From Gnetum montanum (Eukaryota > Streptophyta > Gnetopsida > Gnetales > Gnetaceae), in assembly GCA_015680685.1 (NCBI GenBank), contig MNCI01001451.1:283147-347146 (forward strand): DNA of 64,000 nt, in the 5' to 3' direction. The notes beneath the pieces are model-generated. The model was given only the letters and a program-made list of their open reading frames with translations. It was not told where the DNA came from and searched no databases. The stretch's first letter is position 1. Every line of letters begins with the position of its first letter. Below, piece after piece: positions 55,290 to 64,000 of this stretch. The translations under genes were made by a program, and so were the position numbers.

Positions 55290-58240
55290 GGCAAAACATG
55301 AAAATCCTCTCATGGAACTGCAAGGGTAGGATCCCCTACAAAAGAAATACCCTCAAAGATATAGTGCATAAAGAGAATTGTGATGTGGTATACTTGTAAG
55401 AGACAAAATCGTAGCAGAAGGAGCACCATTGTCTAAGTTGGCCTAGTTGGCAGACATGGTTTGTGGCCTGTTGAGGGAGGGTATGGAGTCTAGCCTTCCT
55501 CTTACGTTGCCATTTTGAGGTGGTTGATAGTTCCATGTGCAGCATTACCATTCTTTTCTAATAGACTAGCATTTGGCTCACAAACTTCTACAATAGCCAA
55601 AATGGGAGGAGCAACTGAGGGAGTTGTAGCAAACTACTTCCCTAGTTCTGGATAAGTGACAATGGATTATTATGAGGGATTTCAACCAATGGCTATACTA
55701 GTGGGAGAAGTTGGATGGAGGGACCCAAGAACCCCCTAGTGCTCTAAACATTTTGCAATTCCTTACCTCTCATGACTTGGTGGACATGGACATCAACAAT
55801 TGCCAATTCACATGGAGCAACTGTTGAAAGGGTAGTGACCATTTTATGATAAAGATTGATCATTTGTGGATTAGTTTAGATATTTTGATGACTTGGGGGT
55901 ATATGTGTAGGGGAAAGAGCATATGGCTTAAGACCACCATTTGATTCTATGCTAGGTGGATGATCTAGTTTCTGGAAGGACTACACTATTGTAGTTTGAA
56001 TGTTACTGGCTTAACAAGCCATGGTTGTGTCCAATGGTGGAGGGTATTTGAAGATCATACTCATCACAAGTAGATCCCAGGGAGTTCCTCAAGTGGAGGT
56101 TGAGCCAACTTAAGAGAGCAATAAAGGCATTGTGTGTAGAGGATAAATTCTCATTCAAGTTCATCAAAGGGAGGTTACTACACTATCTATCTGAGATTTA
56201 GTTAGAGTAGGAGTTGGGTAAGGACCTAGCCACTGCTAAATATGAGGCCTTGGTTGAGCTACAAGCCTTGGATGCTAAGGAGGAAGCTTATTGAAGGCAG
56301 AGGGAATAGCCCCAGTGGCTCAAGGAGGGGGATAGGAACAAACATTTTTTCTTTGCAGCTACCAACTCAATGAACCTTTCCAAAAGAATCCACAGTCTCA
56401 CTTTTCAGGCAAAAGAGGTGGTGGGTTGCCAAGAGATTGCCCAAGCCTTGATGAACTATTGGTCCAACATCTAGCTATGGAAGGATGCAGCCCCTCTCTC
56501 AATTTTCATTGACTCTCTCTTGGGTAAGAAGGATAATAGTTGATTGCTAACATCATTTACTAGCATGGAGCTAGATGAGGCTCTAGCTTCAATAAAGATT
56601 GGTAAGGTGTTAGGGCCCAATGATTGGCTTGTGGAGTTCTTTAAAGCTTTCATTGATATTATAAGTGCAAATCTCTTGGATGCCTTCAACACAATGTTGA
56701 GTTGGTAGCAGGTTCATAGGGAAATCAACTATTCCCAATTGGTCCTCATCCCTAAGTCTACCAACCCCATGGATCCTTCTCTATTCTAGCCTATTAGGAT
56801 GTGCAATACGTTCCTCCACATCGTTTACTAAGATGTTGGTTGCTAGATTTCTAGATTGGGGCCCTTGATGCCATGCTTGGTGGGGCCACAACAAGTGGGG
56901 TTTATTAAAGGGTGCTTCATTCAAGACCAAATTATTCTAGTGTAGAAGGAATTGCATTTCCTATAGGTTACCAAGTATCCAAGTATGTGCCTTAAGTTGG
57001 ATATCTCTAAAGCTTATGACAAATCATGTTAAGGGTTTCCACCTAAACTTCATAAATCTATGCATACACATCCAGACATCAAGAGCTTTTTCTTTGGATC
57101 TAGGAAAAGCTATGGGGGTTTTCCTCCCCTAGGAGGAATTTACGACAAGGAGACCCCTTGTTTCCATACCTTTTCATCCTAGTAATGAACACCATGCACA
57201 CATATTGTCAAATGGAGGAGGTTAGAGGGTTGGATATCAATAGGGTTAGGTGTTTAGTTGAATACTATGCAGATGACACCATTTTTTTTCTATGGCTACC
57301 ATCTCCCAAGCTATGGTGATAAACAAATCTCTATAGAGAATGGCAAGGGAGATTGGCCTTGAGATTAACAGGGTTAAGTCTGCTATTCACCTACTTATTA
57401 CAGATGCTAGGGTGAAGGGGCTAATCATGCAAAAAGTTGAGGGTGTTACCTAGCACCACAAGGGATACTTACCTTGGGCTACTACTCTATGATTGGCACT
57501 AGTGGCATGCTTGGACTATCCTTCTCCAAGGACTACAAAGTCATATTGTTCATTGGATGGGCTAGTTCTTAACTTGGGCTGGGGAGGCTTTGTTAGCTAT
57601 GTCAATGCTTTGGGCGATGGCTTGGTACCAGCTTTAGTGGCGTCGCCACCCCCCCATACATCAAATATTATAGAGAACGTCTACCAAATCATAAGAAATT
57701 TTACTTGGTGAGGGGGTTGGGGTAGATTGCATGCACCTAGTGAACCGAGAGATGATTGCCAAGCCTAAGAGCACAAGAGGTCCCAACATTAGTAGGTTCC
57801 AAGACATTATTGCCATGGGATATCAAAGCCTTTTAAATAGGTTGTTACAATAGGACCATCACTACACGCAATGGATTCTCATTCTGGATAATAAATATCA
57901 ACATTGGAAGGCCGAAATGATAGACTCTCACATCTAGCAAGCCTTGTGTAAACATATGTGGCTGGTGTTGAATTCTAGGATGATGGGTATGGCACCATAG
58001 TAATTCATTAAATACAAGTATTAGGCAATTAGGGGATGGTGGGGATTGTGAAAGGGAAGATTGCCAGAGAAGATAAAAACCTTTCACTATCTAGCTAACC
58101 ACATAGCCATTCCAATGTGGGTGATTTTAAAATGGCAAGGGATAAATATTGATGACACATGTCCACTTTGCATGGTGGAGGTTGAAATGATGGTGCACTT
58201 CATTTACTCTTGTCCTTTCACTGTCAATGTGTTATAGGTG
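55290..58240 (+). pseudogene. LINE-1 ORF2: endonuclease, reverse transcriptase, zinc finger
   Basis: The endonuclease begins MKILSWNCKG at 55298 with DIVHKENCDVVYL-stop-ETKS; the QETK glutamine is probably lost to TAG. The core linker reads FFAATNSMNLSKRIHSL (about 56348-56398). RT blocks: GPNDWLVEFFKAFID (about 56619-56660), LVLIPKSTNP, QVGFIKGCFIQDQII (about 56890-56940), CLKLDISKAYD (about 56985-57020) and the intact catalytic YADD in VEYYADDTIFF (57257-57290). The finger CPLCMVEVEMMVHFIYSCPF lies at about 58160-58215. The RT motif is preserved, but frame changes and stops make the gene dead. Confidence 0.75.
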
Positions 58241-58339
58241 GTGAATATCTAGCCACTATTGAAGTGGAATAGCAACTTGAGAGCTACAATGCTCTTGTGG
58301 TCCCTCTAGAAGGCATGAAATAACTAAAGCTTCTGCAAG

Positions 58340-59790
58340 CAACCATTGCATCCACCAATGTAGATTGCGACTGAGGGGTTTTGGCTTTGGAGAGAGGCAC
58401 AGTCAGCTATGGATGTAACCCTCACATTTGAACCATCATGCGAGGGGTATAGAGAAAATTCAATGCTATGGAGTATGGTCTCGAAGGTGGGGTGGGCAAA
58501 CCTCCTCCCCATGCTCCAAGGGGAGCCAAACCTAAAGAATGGGGCATTTTTCACAAACTAAATGGGGGACTATACCCTCTTTGGGGAGTGAGGATTATGT
58601 TCATATAGGAGGCTATTGCAGTGGGCCTAAGGGTGCTAGTGTGGGGTAAGACAATCTCCCCCAAGGGTGTAGGCTCCAAGATGCAGAGAATTTCTTCTCA
58701 AGGTTGATTTCCAAAATGGGGAGCGGTTAGGTTCTTAAATCGATGTTTTTGCAACTTTGGCATGATGCTACTGAGCTAGTGGACCAATATTTTGTCCAGT
58801 CCAGCAATGTCTAGAAGCCATAGGGCATGAATTTTAGCTTCATGCAGTGCCTAAGGCTGGGGTATATGGTCAACCTACCATAATTTTTCCTTGCAACTCT
58901 GAGGCACCATAGATGAGGTGGCCCCTTTGCTACTGAGGGATGTCTAGGTTTGGGTGGTCTACAGGTGGAGGTGCTCCCAATGCACCCAATCAATGGTGGT
59001 GGATTTGATAAAAGATTCTGATGAGCAAGAGGCTCGATCTAGGTTGTTGAATTGGTTAGCTGGGGAGGGGTCATAGGATACTCAACTAGACTTGCATGTT
59101 GAGCCCCTAGGGTTAGATGTCAGTAAGGGGTTGGGGTTGCATGTTGGAGAGGGGTTAGGGGGCTCGGTCAAGGGTTGTCACAAAATCAGTGGCCCCACAC
59201 CTGGAGAATCTATTAGCCAAGGTAGTAGAGGAGGCAACAACTCATGCAAAAGCAAAGGAAAGGGCTTTCTAGGAGTGCAAGTGGGTGGCCAGGGAGGAGG
59301 AGTTTCAATGGCAATTGAAAACTACTAAGTGCTTCCATGCCGAAGTGATCAAGGAGGAGACGTGGCAACGGGACCTAGCCAAGGCAATGGTGCGAAATGT
59401 GTTGGAGGCAAAGCTTTGGGAGAGCATCAAGGAACAACTCCAGGATGAAGCATGGGAGTAGGAGGAATAGGAGCAGCAAGCGCAGGAGAAAGATGAGGCT
59501 ACATAGCTACAAAAACAACAGGACCACACACACAAGAAGAATGCTAGATCTTGGCTCCACCAAGGGTGATGCCCTTATGTGATCATGAACATAGGACAAA
59601 ACATGTTGTGGAGAGCCCTACATCATTACATCTAACATAGGCAAGGGCAAGCTCCACCTGATGGGGAGGGGAATGTGGAGAAATGTGCAAAGAAAGCAAA
59701 GGAGTTCAAAAATTTCCAACAAGCTGCTAAATTTGTGGATACAAAGAGACACCAAGTGGTTCTTGATGCTATCCATTGCCAGGAGAGAGC
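58340..59790 (+). pseudogene. LINE-1 ORF3-like region downstream of RT
   Basis: After the zinc finger, coding-like sequence continues: WANLLPMLQGEPNLKNGAFF (about 58494-58553), a long coil-like segment (VVEEATTHAKAKERA, EEEFQWQLKTTKCFHAEVIK, about 59225-59350, and LWESIKEQLQDEAWE), then WLHQG-stop-CPYVIMNIGQNM (about 59553-59606) and KEFKNFQQAAKFVDTKRHQV (about 59698-59757). Plant L1-type LINEs normally have two ORFs and end soon after the finger. I do not recognise this domain. It may be a C-terminal extension of ORF2 or a separate ORF3. Confidence 0.55.
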
Positions 59791-60122
59791 CATCAGCCAC
59801 TGCATTGCCAGGAGAGAGTCATCAGCCACTGCATTGGTCTTCCCTGCCACTTATATAGGCCATGGGGCTAACTTGCCCTAACTTTTGTCTTTTTGGTTTC
59901 TTCATTGTTTGGTCATACAAAATGTAGGGTGTTTATCTTTGGGGATTTTTTCACCTAGGACACCATTGCGATGGCTAATGTTTTGGAGGGTTAACAAGGT
60001 GGGGGTATCAAAGGAGCTTAGGAGGGATATACCCAACCCACCCCCAACACTCTATAGAATACTTGTAACTTTTGATTTTGATTAATGCAATGACCTAAAC
60101 TCTTTTCAAAAAAAAAAAAAAA

Positions 60123-60690
60123 ATTATGGCTACTAATGCATTTTGAACAAGTTCATTTATCTAACAGATCCTTTGGGTCTACATACATGTAACAAAATAT
60201 CAGTTTTAATTTCAGCTATTACTTACATTAGGAGTCCAGTTATATCTATTAAACAATTTTGCAGTTTTAGGACTTTCTGTTTCACAAATTTTAATAATTA
60301 AAACGAACCGGTAAAAAGCAGGGAAAAGTGACATTTAAAAGCCTTAATAAAAACACACCTTCGAAGCAATGTTGTAGTTAAAATTTTCATACTAAGTTTA
60401 AAGAAAACTGAAATTGAAAATTTTAAATTCCAGTAATTCACCGTCAAAACTATAACCAAGGACAGGCTGAATTTGACAATAAATTCGGTAACCGATATCT
60501 TGCAGTTGTCATCAATATAAACAAAATCTCAACATGTATGGGGAAAATATTAATACAAACGAGAAACAAAAAATGGGATAACATGTTTTCTGGATATCCT
60601 GTTGAAATGTTAAACCTACATGAACATCAGGATCTCATTTTAAAAATTCAAGGAGAAAGAGTGCTATAAGATTTCAGAAGTCCATAAAGG
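60123..60690. other. Host-like unique sequence, no ORF
   Basis: Base composition changes after LINE-1: CpG present and no retroelement motif. Possibly the 3' flank or UTR of the minus-strand gene at 61079-61445. Confidence 0.35.
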
Positions 60691-60692
60691 GA

Positions 60693-60908
60693 CTAGTACC
60701 TAGCATTAAGCGACCATATGAAGATCCATCCTCCCCGTGAAAGAAAGTCTGCATAATGAAAGTTGAATGCATGTTTTTGTATGCAAAGAGAAGTGTCATG
60801 AAGTAACCATTCACAGTGAGGATATTTCATTCCAAAATATCCAGGAACCACCTTTATAGGAAATATACAATAGCTTACCAATTGAAACCTGCTCATCCAA
60901 CCAAGCAC
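60693..60908 (-). CDS. Short ORF, 71 codons, in host-like sequence
   Basis: MLGWMSRFQLVSYCIFPIKV then VPGYFGMKYPHCEWLLHDTS, rich in aromatic residues. It lies downstream of the stop of the two-exon gene at 61079, so it may only be chance coding in that gene's 3' UTR or a further exon of another isoform. CAG and GGTAAG/AGGTAC splice-like signals surround it. Not recognised. Confidence 0.2.
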   Translation of the reverse strand: MLGWMSRFQLVSYCIFPIKVVPGYFGMKYPHCEWLLHDTSLCIQKHAFNFHYADFLSRGGWIFIWSLNARY

Positions 60909-61078
60909 CTGAGGAACTTACATAACCATACAGTCATCATCATGTGTAAAAATATGTTAGATATAGATCAAGCCAATAATGAGTGTACAGAAGTATAAAT
61001 AATAAAATACAATGAGCACACACAATTACAAAGAATAAGCAACATATATATTGATCCAAGTGATACTGCTTTGGAAAG

Positions 61079-61445
61079 TCATGTTCCTTCCATTCTACCT
61101 CCAGTTATTCTCCCGTTCCAGAACTCAGGTACCAGAGGCTTGCTTTTTATGTCGGGCGGCATTACATCATTAATTTTAAATATTGGATTTGCAGCCTTGA
61201 AACGAATCCCAGCGACTCTCCAAAACTCATATATGAGCCTGGAAACCATTTTGTCACATTGAAAATGCATTTAAAGATTAATTTCCAACTATTCTAAAGA
61301 AGTTCATAACATTCCTGCTTACATAATGATTTCAAAATGGTATAAACAGAGTCAGGACCACAAATTCAATTCGACTAATTACGTTGATCGTAGATAATTG
61401 AATAGGTGCCCCCTACGCTCCTCTGGAATGTCACCAATTTTCTTC
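61079..61445 (-). CDS. Terminal two exons of an unrecognised host gene
   Basis: Exon at 61445-61383 (63 nt), preceded by TTTTGTTTTAG and followed by GTAATT. A 144-nt AT-rich intron ends in TGGTTTCCAG, and the last exon 61238-61079 ends in TGA. Spliced, the frame is open for 73 residues: KKIGDIPEERRGHLFNYLRS, then TLIYEFWRVAGIRFKAANPI, ending ...EFWNGRITGGRMEGT. Phase is consistent across the junction, CpG is normal and there are no internal stops, unlike everything around it. No transmembrane or cysteine motif; I do not recognise the family. Upstream exons should lie to the right, beyond the SINE, LINE-6 and E4 insertions, probably outside the window. Confidence 0.5.
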
Positions 61446-61446
61446 C

Positions 61447-61844
61447 TAAAACAAAATAATTCAATTGTGAGATTACCTCATACTGGCAAAATAAAATCTT
61501 AAACATATCTTAAAAGGTATATTACATAAACTACGAGATCGAAGAACACTTATGAGTCAGAACAGTATTAATCTATCAGAATATATGTAAGTTTATTAAT
61601 TAGCATATTACAATTAGGTTTTGAGAAAGAAAAGTGCCTGCAGCCGTAAAGCCTGAAGAATTCAGCTTTTTACAAGTTGGGCAAAGGTTTAATAGGTGAC
61701 CACATGTTTAAAGGGCTGTTCAACATAATACATCAACACACCAAGTTAATTTAAACTGAAGTTTTTTATTATGTTTATGGAAACCCTTACAAGTTTTTGA
61801 ACAGAATTCAGTTTCAGTCATATCATTTCTAGAATACTGTTATA
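61447..61844. other. Probable intron sequence
   Basis: AT-rich, immediately upstream of the 61445 exon on the minus strand. One short minus-strand reading with CPTCKK (about 61690-61670) is not supported as an exon. Confidence 0.35.
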
Positions 61845-61847
61845 TCT

Positions 61848-61915
61848 CATTATTGGGATTGAACCTCTAACATATACGCAGCAAGTCATATGTCTTACCA
61901 ACAAGTGTTATAAGA
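61848..61915 (-). repeat. SINE-like tRNA-derived head
   Basis: The minus-strand B box GGTTCAATCCC (61865-61855) is preceded by an A-box-like TTGTTGGTAAGACA (61904-61891). Spacing fits a Pol III promoter of a tRNA-derived SINE. It is inside the presumed intron of the host gene. Confidence 0.45.
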
Positions 61916-61984
61916 ATCAAAAAAATAAGGCATAAAATAATAAAATGACAAGAAAATATAAGGCATGACACATTGTAACATATA

Positions 61985-63947
61985 CTTTGCAGTGGCCCAC
62001 CAACTTTTTGGCTTCTTTTTCGCCACTGCCAAAGCAAACAATGAGGCCAAGAAGATTCATAACTTGCTTCATGAAGGGAGTGTCATTCATGATACAAAAG
62101 ACATTGCCCAAGCAATCCAAAAATACTAGTCTGTATCTGGAAGAGGGGGGAACCATTGCCCATTTTGGTTCCGATCCAAAAAGTCGTCGAGGATAACCAA
62201 AGACTTCTTGCATCCATTACTCAGCAGGAGTTATCGGTGGCCATGGCAATGCTCAAAACTGGCAAGGCCCTAGGGCTAGATGGGTGGCCCATTGAATTTT
62301 TTCATGAGTTCACCAACATTATCAGAGGTAATAAGCTAGATGCTTTCAACCTTGTGCTTAAATGGTAGCAGGTTCGTCATGAGATTAATTGTTCTAGAAT
62401 AGTGCTCATTCCAAAGACTACTAACCCAATGGAGCCATCACACTTTAGGCCCATTGGGGTTTATAGCATGCTTCTTAAAATCTTTACAAAAATTTTGGTC
62501 AGGCATCTACAACCGTTGATCCCAACCTTTGTTGGAACCCAGCAATGAGATTATCAAAGGCAGATTTATACATGATCAGATCCTTCTGCTACAAGAGGTT
62601 ATACATTCCATCTAGCATGCTAAGTTCCCAGATGTGTGTCAAATTAGGTATTAGAAAAGCTTATGTCACAGTCCATTAGAGTGCCCTCAAGGACATGATG
62701 CTCAAGAAGGGAATTCACCCCAAGTTTGTGAACTTATGTATCAACCTCCAAGTCATGGGGGTGTACTCTTTTGATATCAATAGTCGACTATGGGGGTTTT
62801 TCTCCTTTGGTAGAGGGCTCCATCAAGAAGACTCCCTCTCATCATACTTATGCATCATCGCCATGGATACCATGAACCTCTACTATAGGATGGAGGAGGT
62901 CAATGGACTATAAATTGCTGAAGTGAACTATCTTGTTGAGCATTATGTTGATGATACAATTCTAGTTACTCAGCTTGTTGTCCCACAATTGCAGGCTGTG
63001 AACAAGGCACTTAATAAGGTGGCATAGGAGGTGGGGCTAGAGCTCAACAGAGGGAAATCTATGATACACTTCTTTTATACCGAAAGAAGGATCAAAAACT
63101 AGGTGTGCCAAGAACTTATGATACTACAGGGAATAATACAAGATTCGTAACTTGGCATGCTGATATATCCTTAGAACTGGAAAACATCATGGATTAAACT
63201 AATTTAAAGACTTCAATAGCATGTGGAACATTAGACCATGCACTTCCTTACTAGGAAAGATAAAATTATCCTTGCCACCTTGATTCTCTCTGCCATTACT
63301 AGATTTGCTACCTTTGTCACTATACCTCCAAAAGCAGTAATTAATAGAGTAGACCAAATAATTCAAAATTTTATCTCGTCTAAAGAAAAAGGGGGTGAGC
63401 GAATACAAATTGTCTACTAGGAGAATGTTACCAAATCAAAGTTTGTGGGGGGTTTGGAGGTGCTAAAGTTTGATGATGCTATGACGATTGGCTACCAAGG
63501 ACTCATAAATAGATTCATGCAACAAGATGAGTACCTTGCTCAATGGGTTCTAATTCTTAGAAACAAATAATAACCATGGGTTGTGGACACCTAGGACTCA
63601 CACATTTGGTGTAACCTTTGGGGCAATGTGAATCAAGTGACTCAATGGGGATTGTCAGGAGCACAACCACATGATATCATTAAGCATAAGTATCACAAAG
63701 TTCTTGGTTTGTGGGTTGTATGGATGAGGTGCCTGTTGGAGAAGATTAAATGCTTTGTCTAGCTCATCTTCCAAGCCATGCTACTGATGAGATCTTTACT
63801 GCAGGAGCAAGGGCTACATTTAAATGACACTCATCCCATTTGTGGTACCACAACCGAAACGATTTGTGACTTCATGTTCCTCTATCCTTTCTATGCTAAG
63901 TTTTGGAGAGCTACACCATCCAACCACCAATGTGCTTGTATGGTGAT
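61985..63947 (+). mobile_element. LINE-6: 5'-truncated LINE, interrupted by E4
   Basis: It starts within the ORF2 linker (FFATAKANNEAKKIHNLLHE, about 62020-62080) and runs through RT to the zinc-finger region, matching LINE-1 in order. It is cut at 63947 by the E4 LTR, so its 3' end lies beyond the window. The 5' truncation point is near 61985. Younger-looking than LINE-4. Confidence 0.7.
62010..63945 (+). pseudogene. LINE-6 reverse transcriptase and finger region
   Basis: RT blocks: KTGKALGLDGWPIEFFHEFT (about 62260-62312), DAFNLVLKW, VLIPKTTNPMEPSHF (in shifted frame), LKDMMLKKGIHPKFVNLCIN (62690-62740) and the intact catalytic EHYVDDTILVTQL (62938-62976). Then ATLILSAITRFATFVTIPPK (about 63270-63330), YQGLINRFMQQDEYLAQWVL, and a degenerate finger HPICGTTTETICDFMFLYPF (about 63832-63893). 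Several TAG stops and frameshifts; inactive despite the preserved YVDD. Confidence 0.7.
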
Positions 63948-64000
63948 TGATGAGACGCGATATGCACAAGCCGCGATATTGCGTACGCGATATCATGGCC
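63948..64000 (+). repeat. E4: start of another E2-family LTR
   Basis: TGATGAGACGCGATATGCAC continues into a GATATTGCGTACGCGATATC palindrome unit. It matches the U3 start of the E2 LTR but in plus orientation. Expected TSD from the left flank: GTGAT (63943-63947). The rest of the element lies outside the window. Confidence 0.85.

Larger units (their letters stand above)
53437..60122 (+). mobile_element. LINE-1: near full-length L1-type LINE, 6.7 kb
   Basis: AATTATGGCTAC plus adjoining A residues precedes the element (about 53424-53436) and recurs immediately after its A-tail (about 60122-60134), a target-site duplication of about 13 bp. Order: 5' UTR, ORF1 (gag-like), endonuclease, RT, zinc finger, ORF3-like region, 3' UTR. 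The 3' end reads TTAATGCAATGACCTAAACT then CTTTTC and a 16-base A-tail (about 60106-60122). It is the most complete member of the family in the window and the reference for LINE-2 to LINE-6. Many stops and indels; inactive. Confidence 0.8.

Overview
The window is nuclear DNA from a seed plant with a large, repeat-rich genome. It contains Ty3/gypsy LTR retrotransposons primed by tRNA-Asp, L1-type LINEs with a plant-style gag-like ORF1 and CCHC knuckle, a Ty1/copia fragment, tRNA-derived SINE heads and AT-rich introns. CpG is strongly depleted in old copies. A gymnosperm would fit the scale and decay, but no marker here proves it. There is no prokaryotic, viral-particle or CRISPR content. All calls come from reading the sequence by eye, and I could run no alignment.

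Layout: 1-1150, an LTR-like U3 with palindromes and a TATA box (W0), plus an unrecognised 103-codon ORF. 1160-6800, a decayed minus-strand gypsy element (E0: PR, gag, then its own palindrome-bearing LTR). 7861-9333 and 9467-12633, two damaged LINEs of one family. 12650-15740, old LINE and copia pieces. 15746-28949, a complete but dead 13.2 kb gypsy element (E1) with LTRs, TSD, PBS, gag-pol and a long extra coiled-coil ORF after integrase. 29370-34270 (LINE-4) and 38851-44370 (LINE-5) are minus-strand LINEs; LINE-5 sits inside a much older LINE. 45919-53175 is a 7.3 kb minus-strand gypsy element (E2) related to E1. It has lost RT, RNase H and integrase but keeps a gag-PR frame joined to the pol tail. 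53437-60122 is a near full-length plus-strand LINE (LINE-1). 61079-61445 holds the best candidate for host coding sequence, two terminal exons on the minus strand. 61985-63947 is a 5'-truncated LINE (LINE-6), cut at 63948 by the first 53 bases of another E2-family LTR (E4).

How parts relate: E1 and E2 share LTR termini, PBS position, polypurine tract, gag, protease, pol tail and a 3' spacer, so they look like an autonomous element and a streamlined partner that would need RT and integrase in trans. The LINEs share a 3' end and a third coding region downstream of RT that is recognisable in five copies. Four LTR families or subfamilies carry unrelated but architecturally alike palindrome arrays upstream of the TATA box. 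These three patterns are the main candidates for undescribed biology. Several local oddities (short duplications or inversions flanked by N) are assembly artefacts and should not be read as biology.
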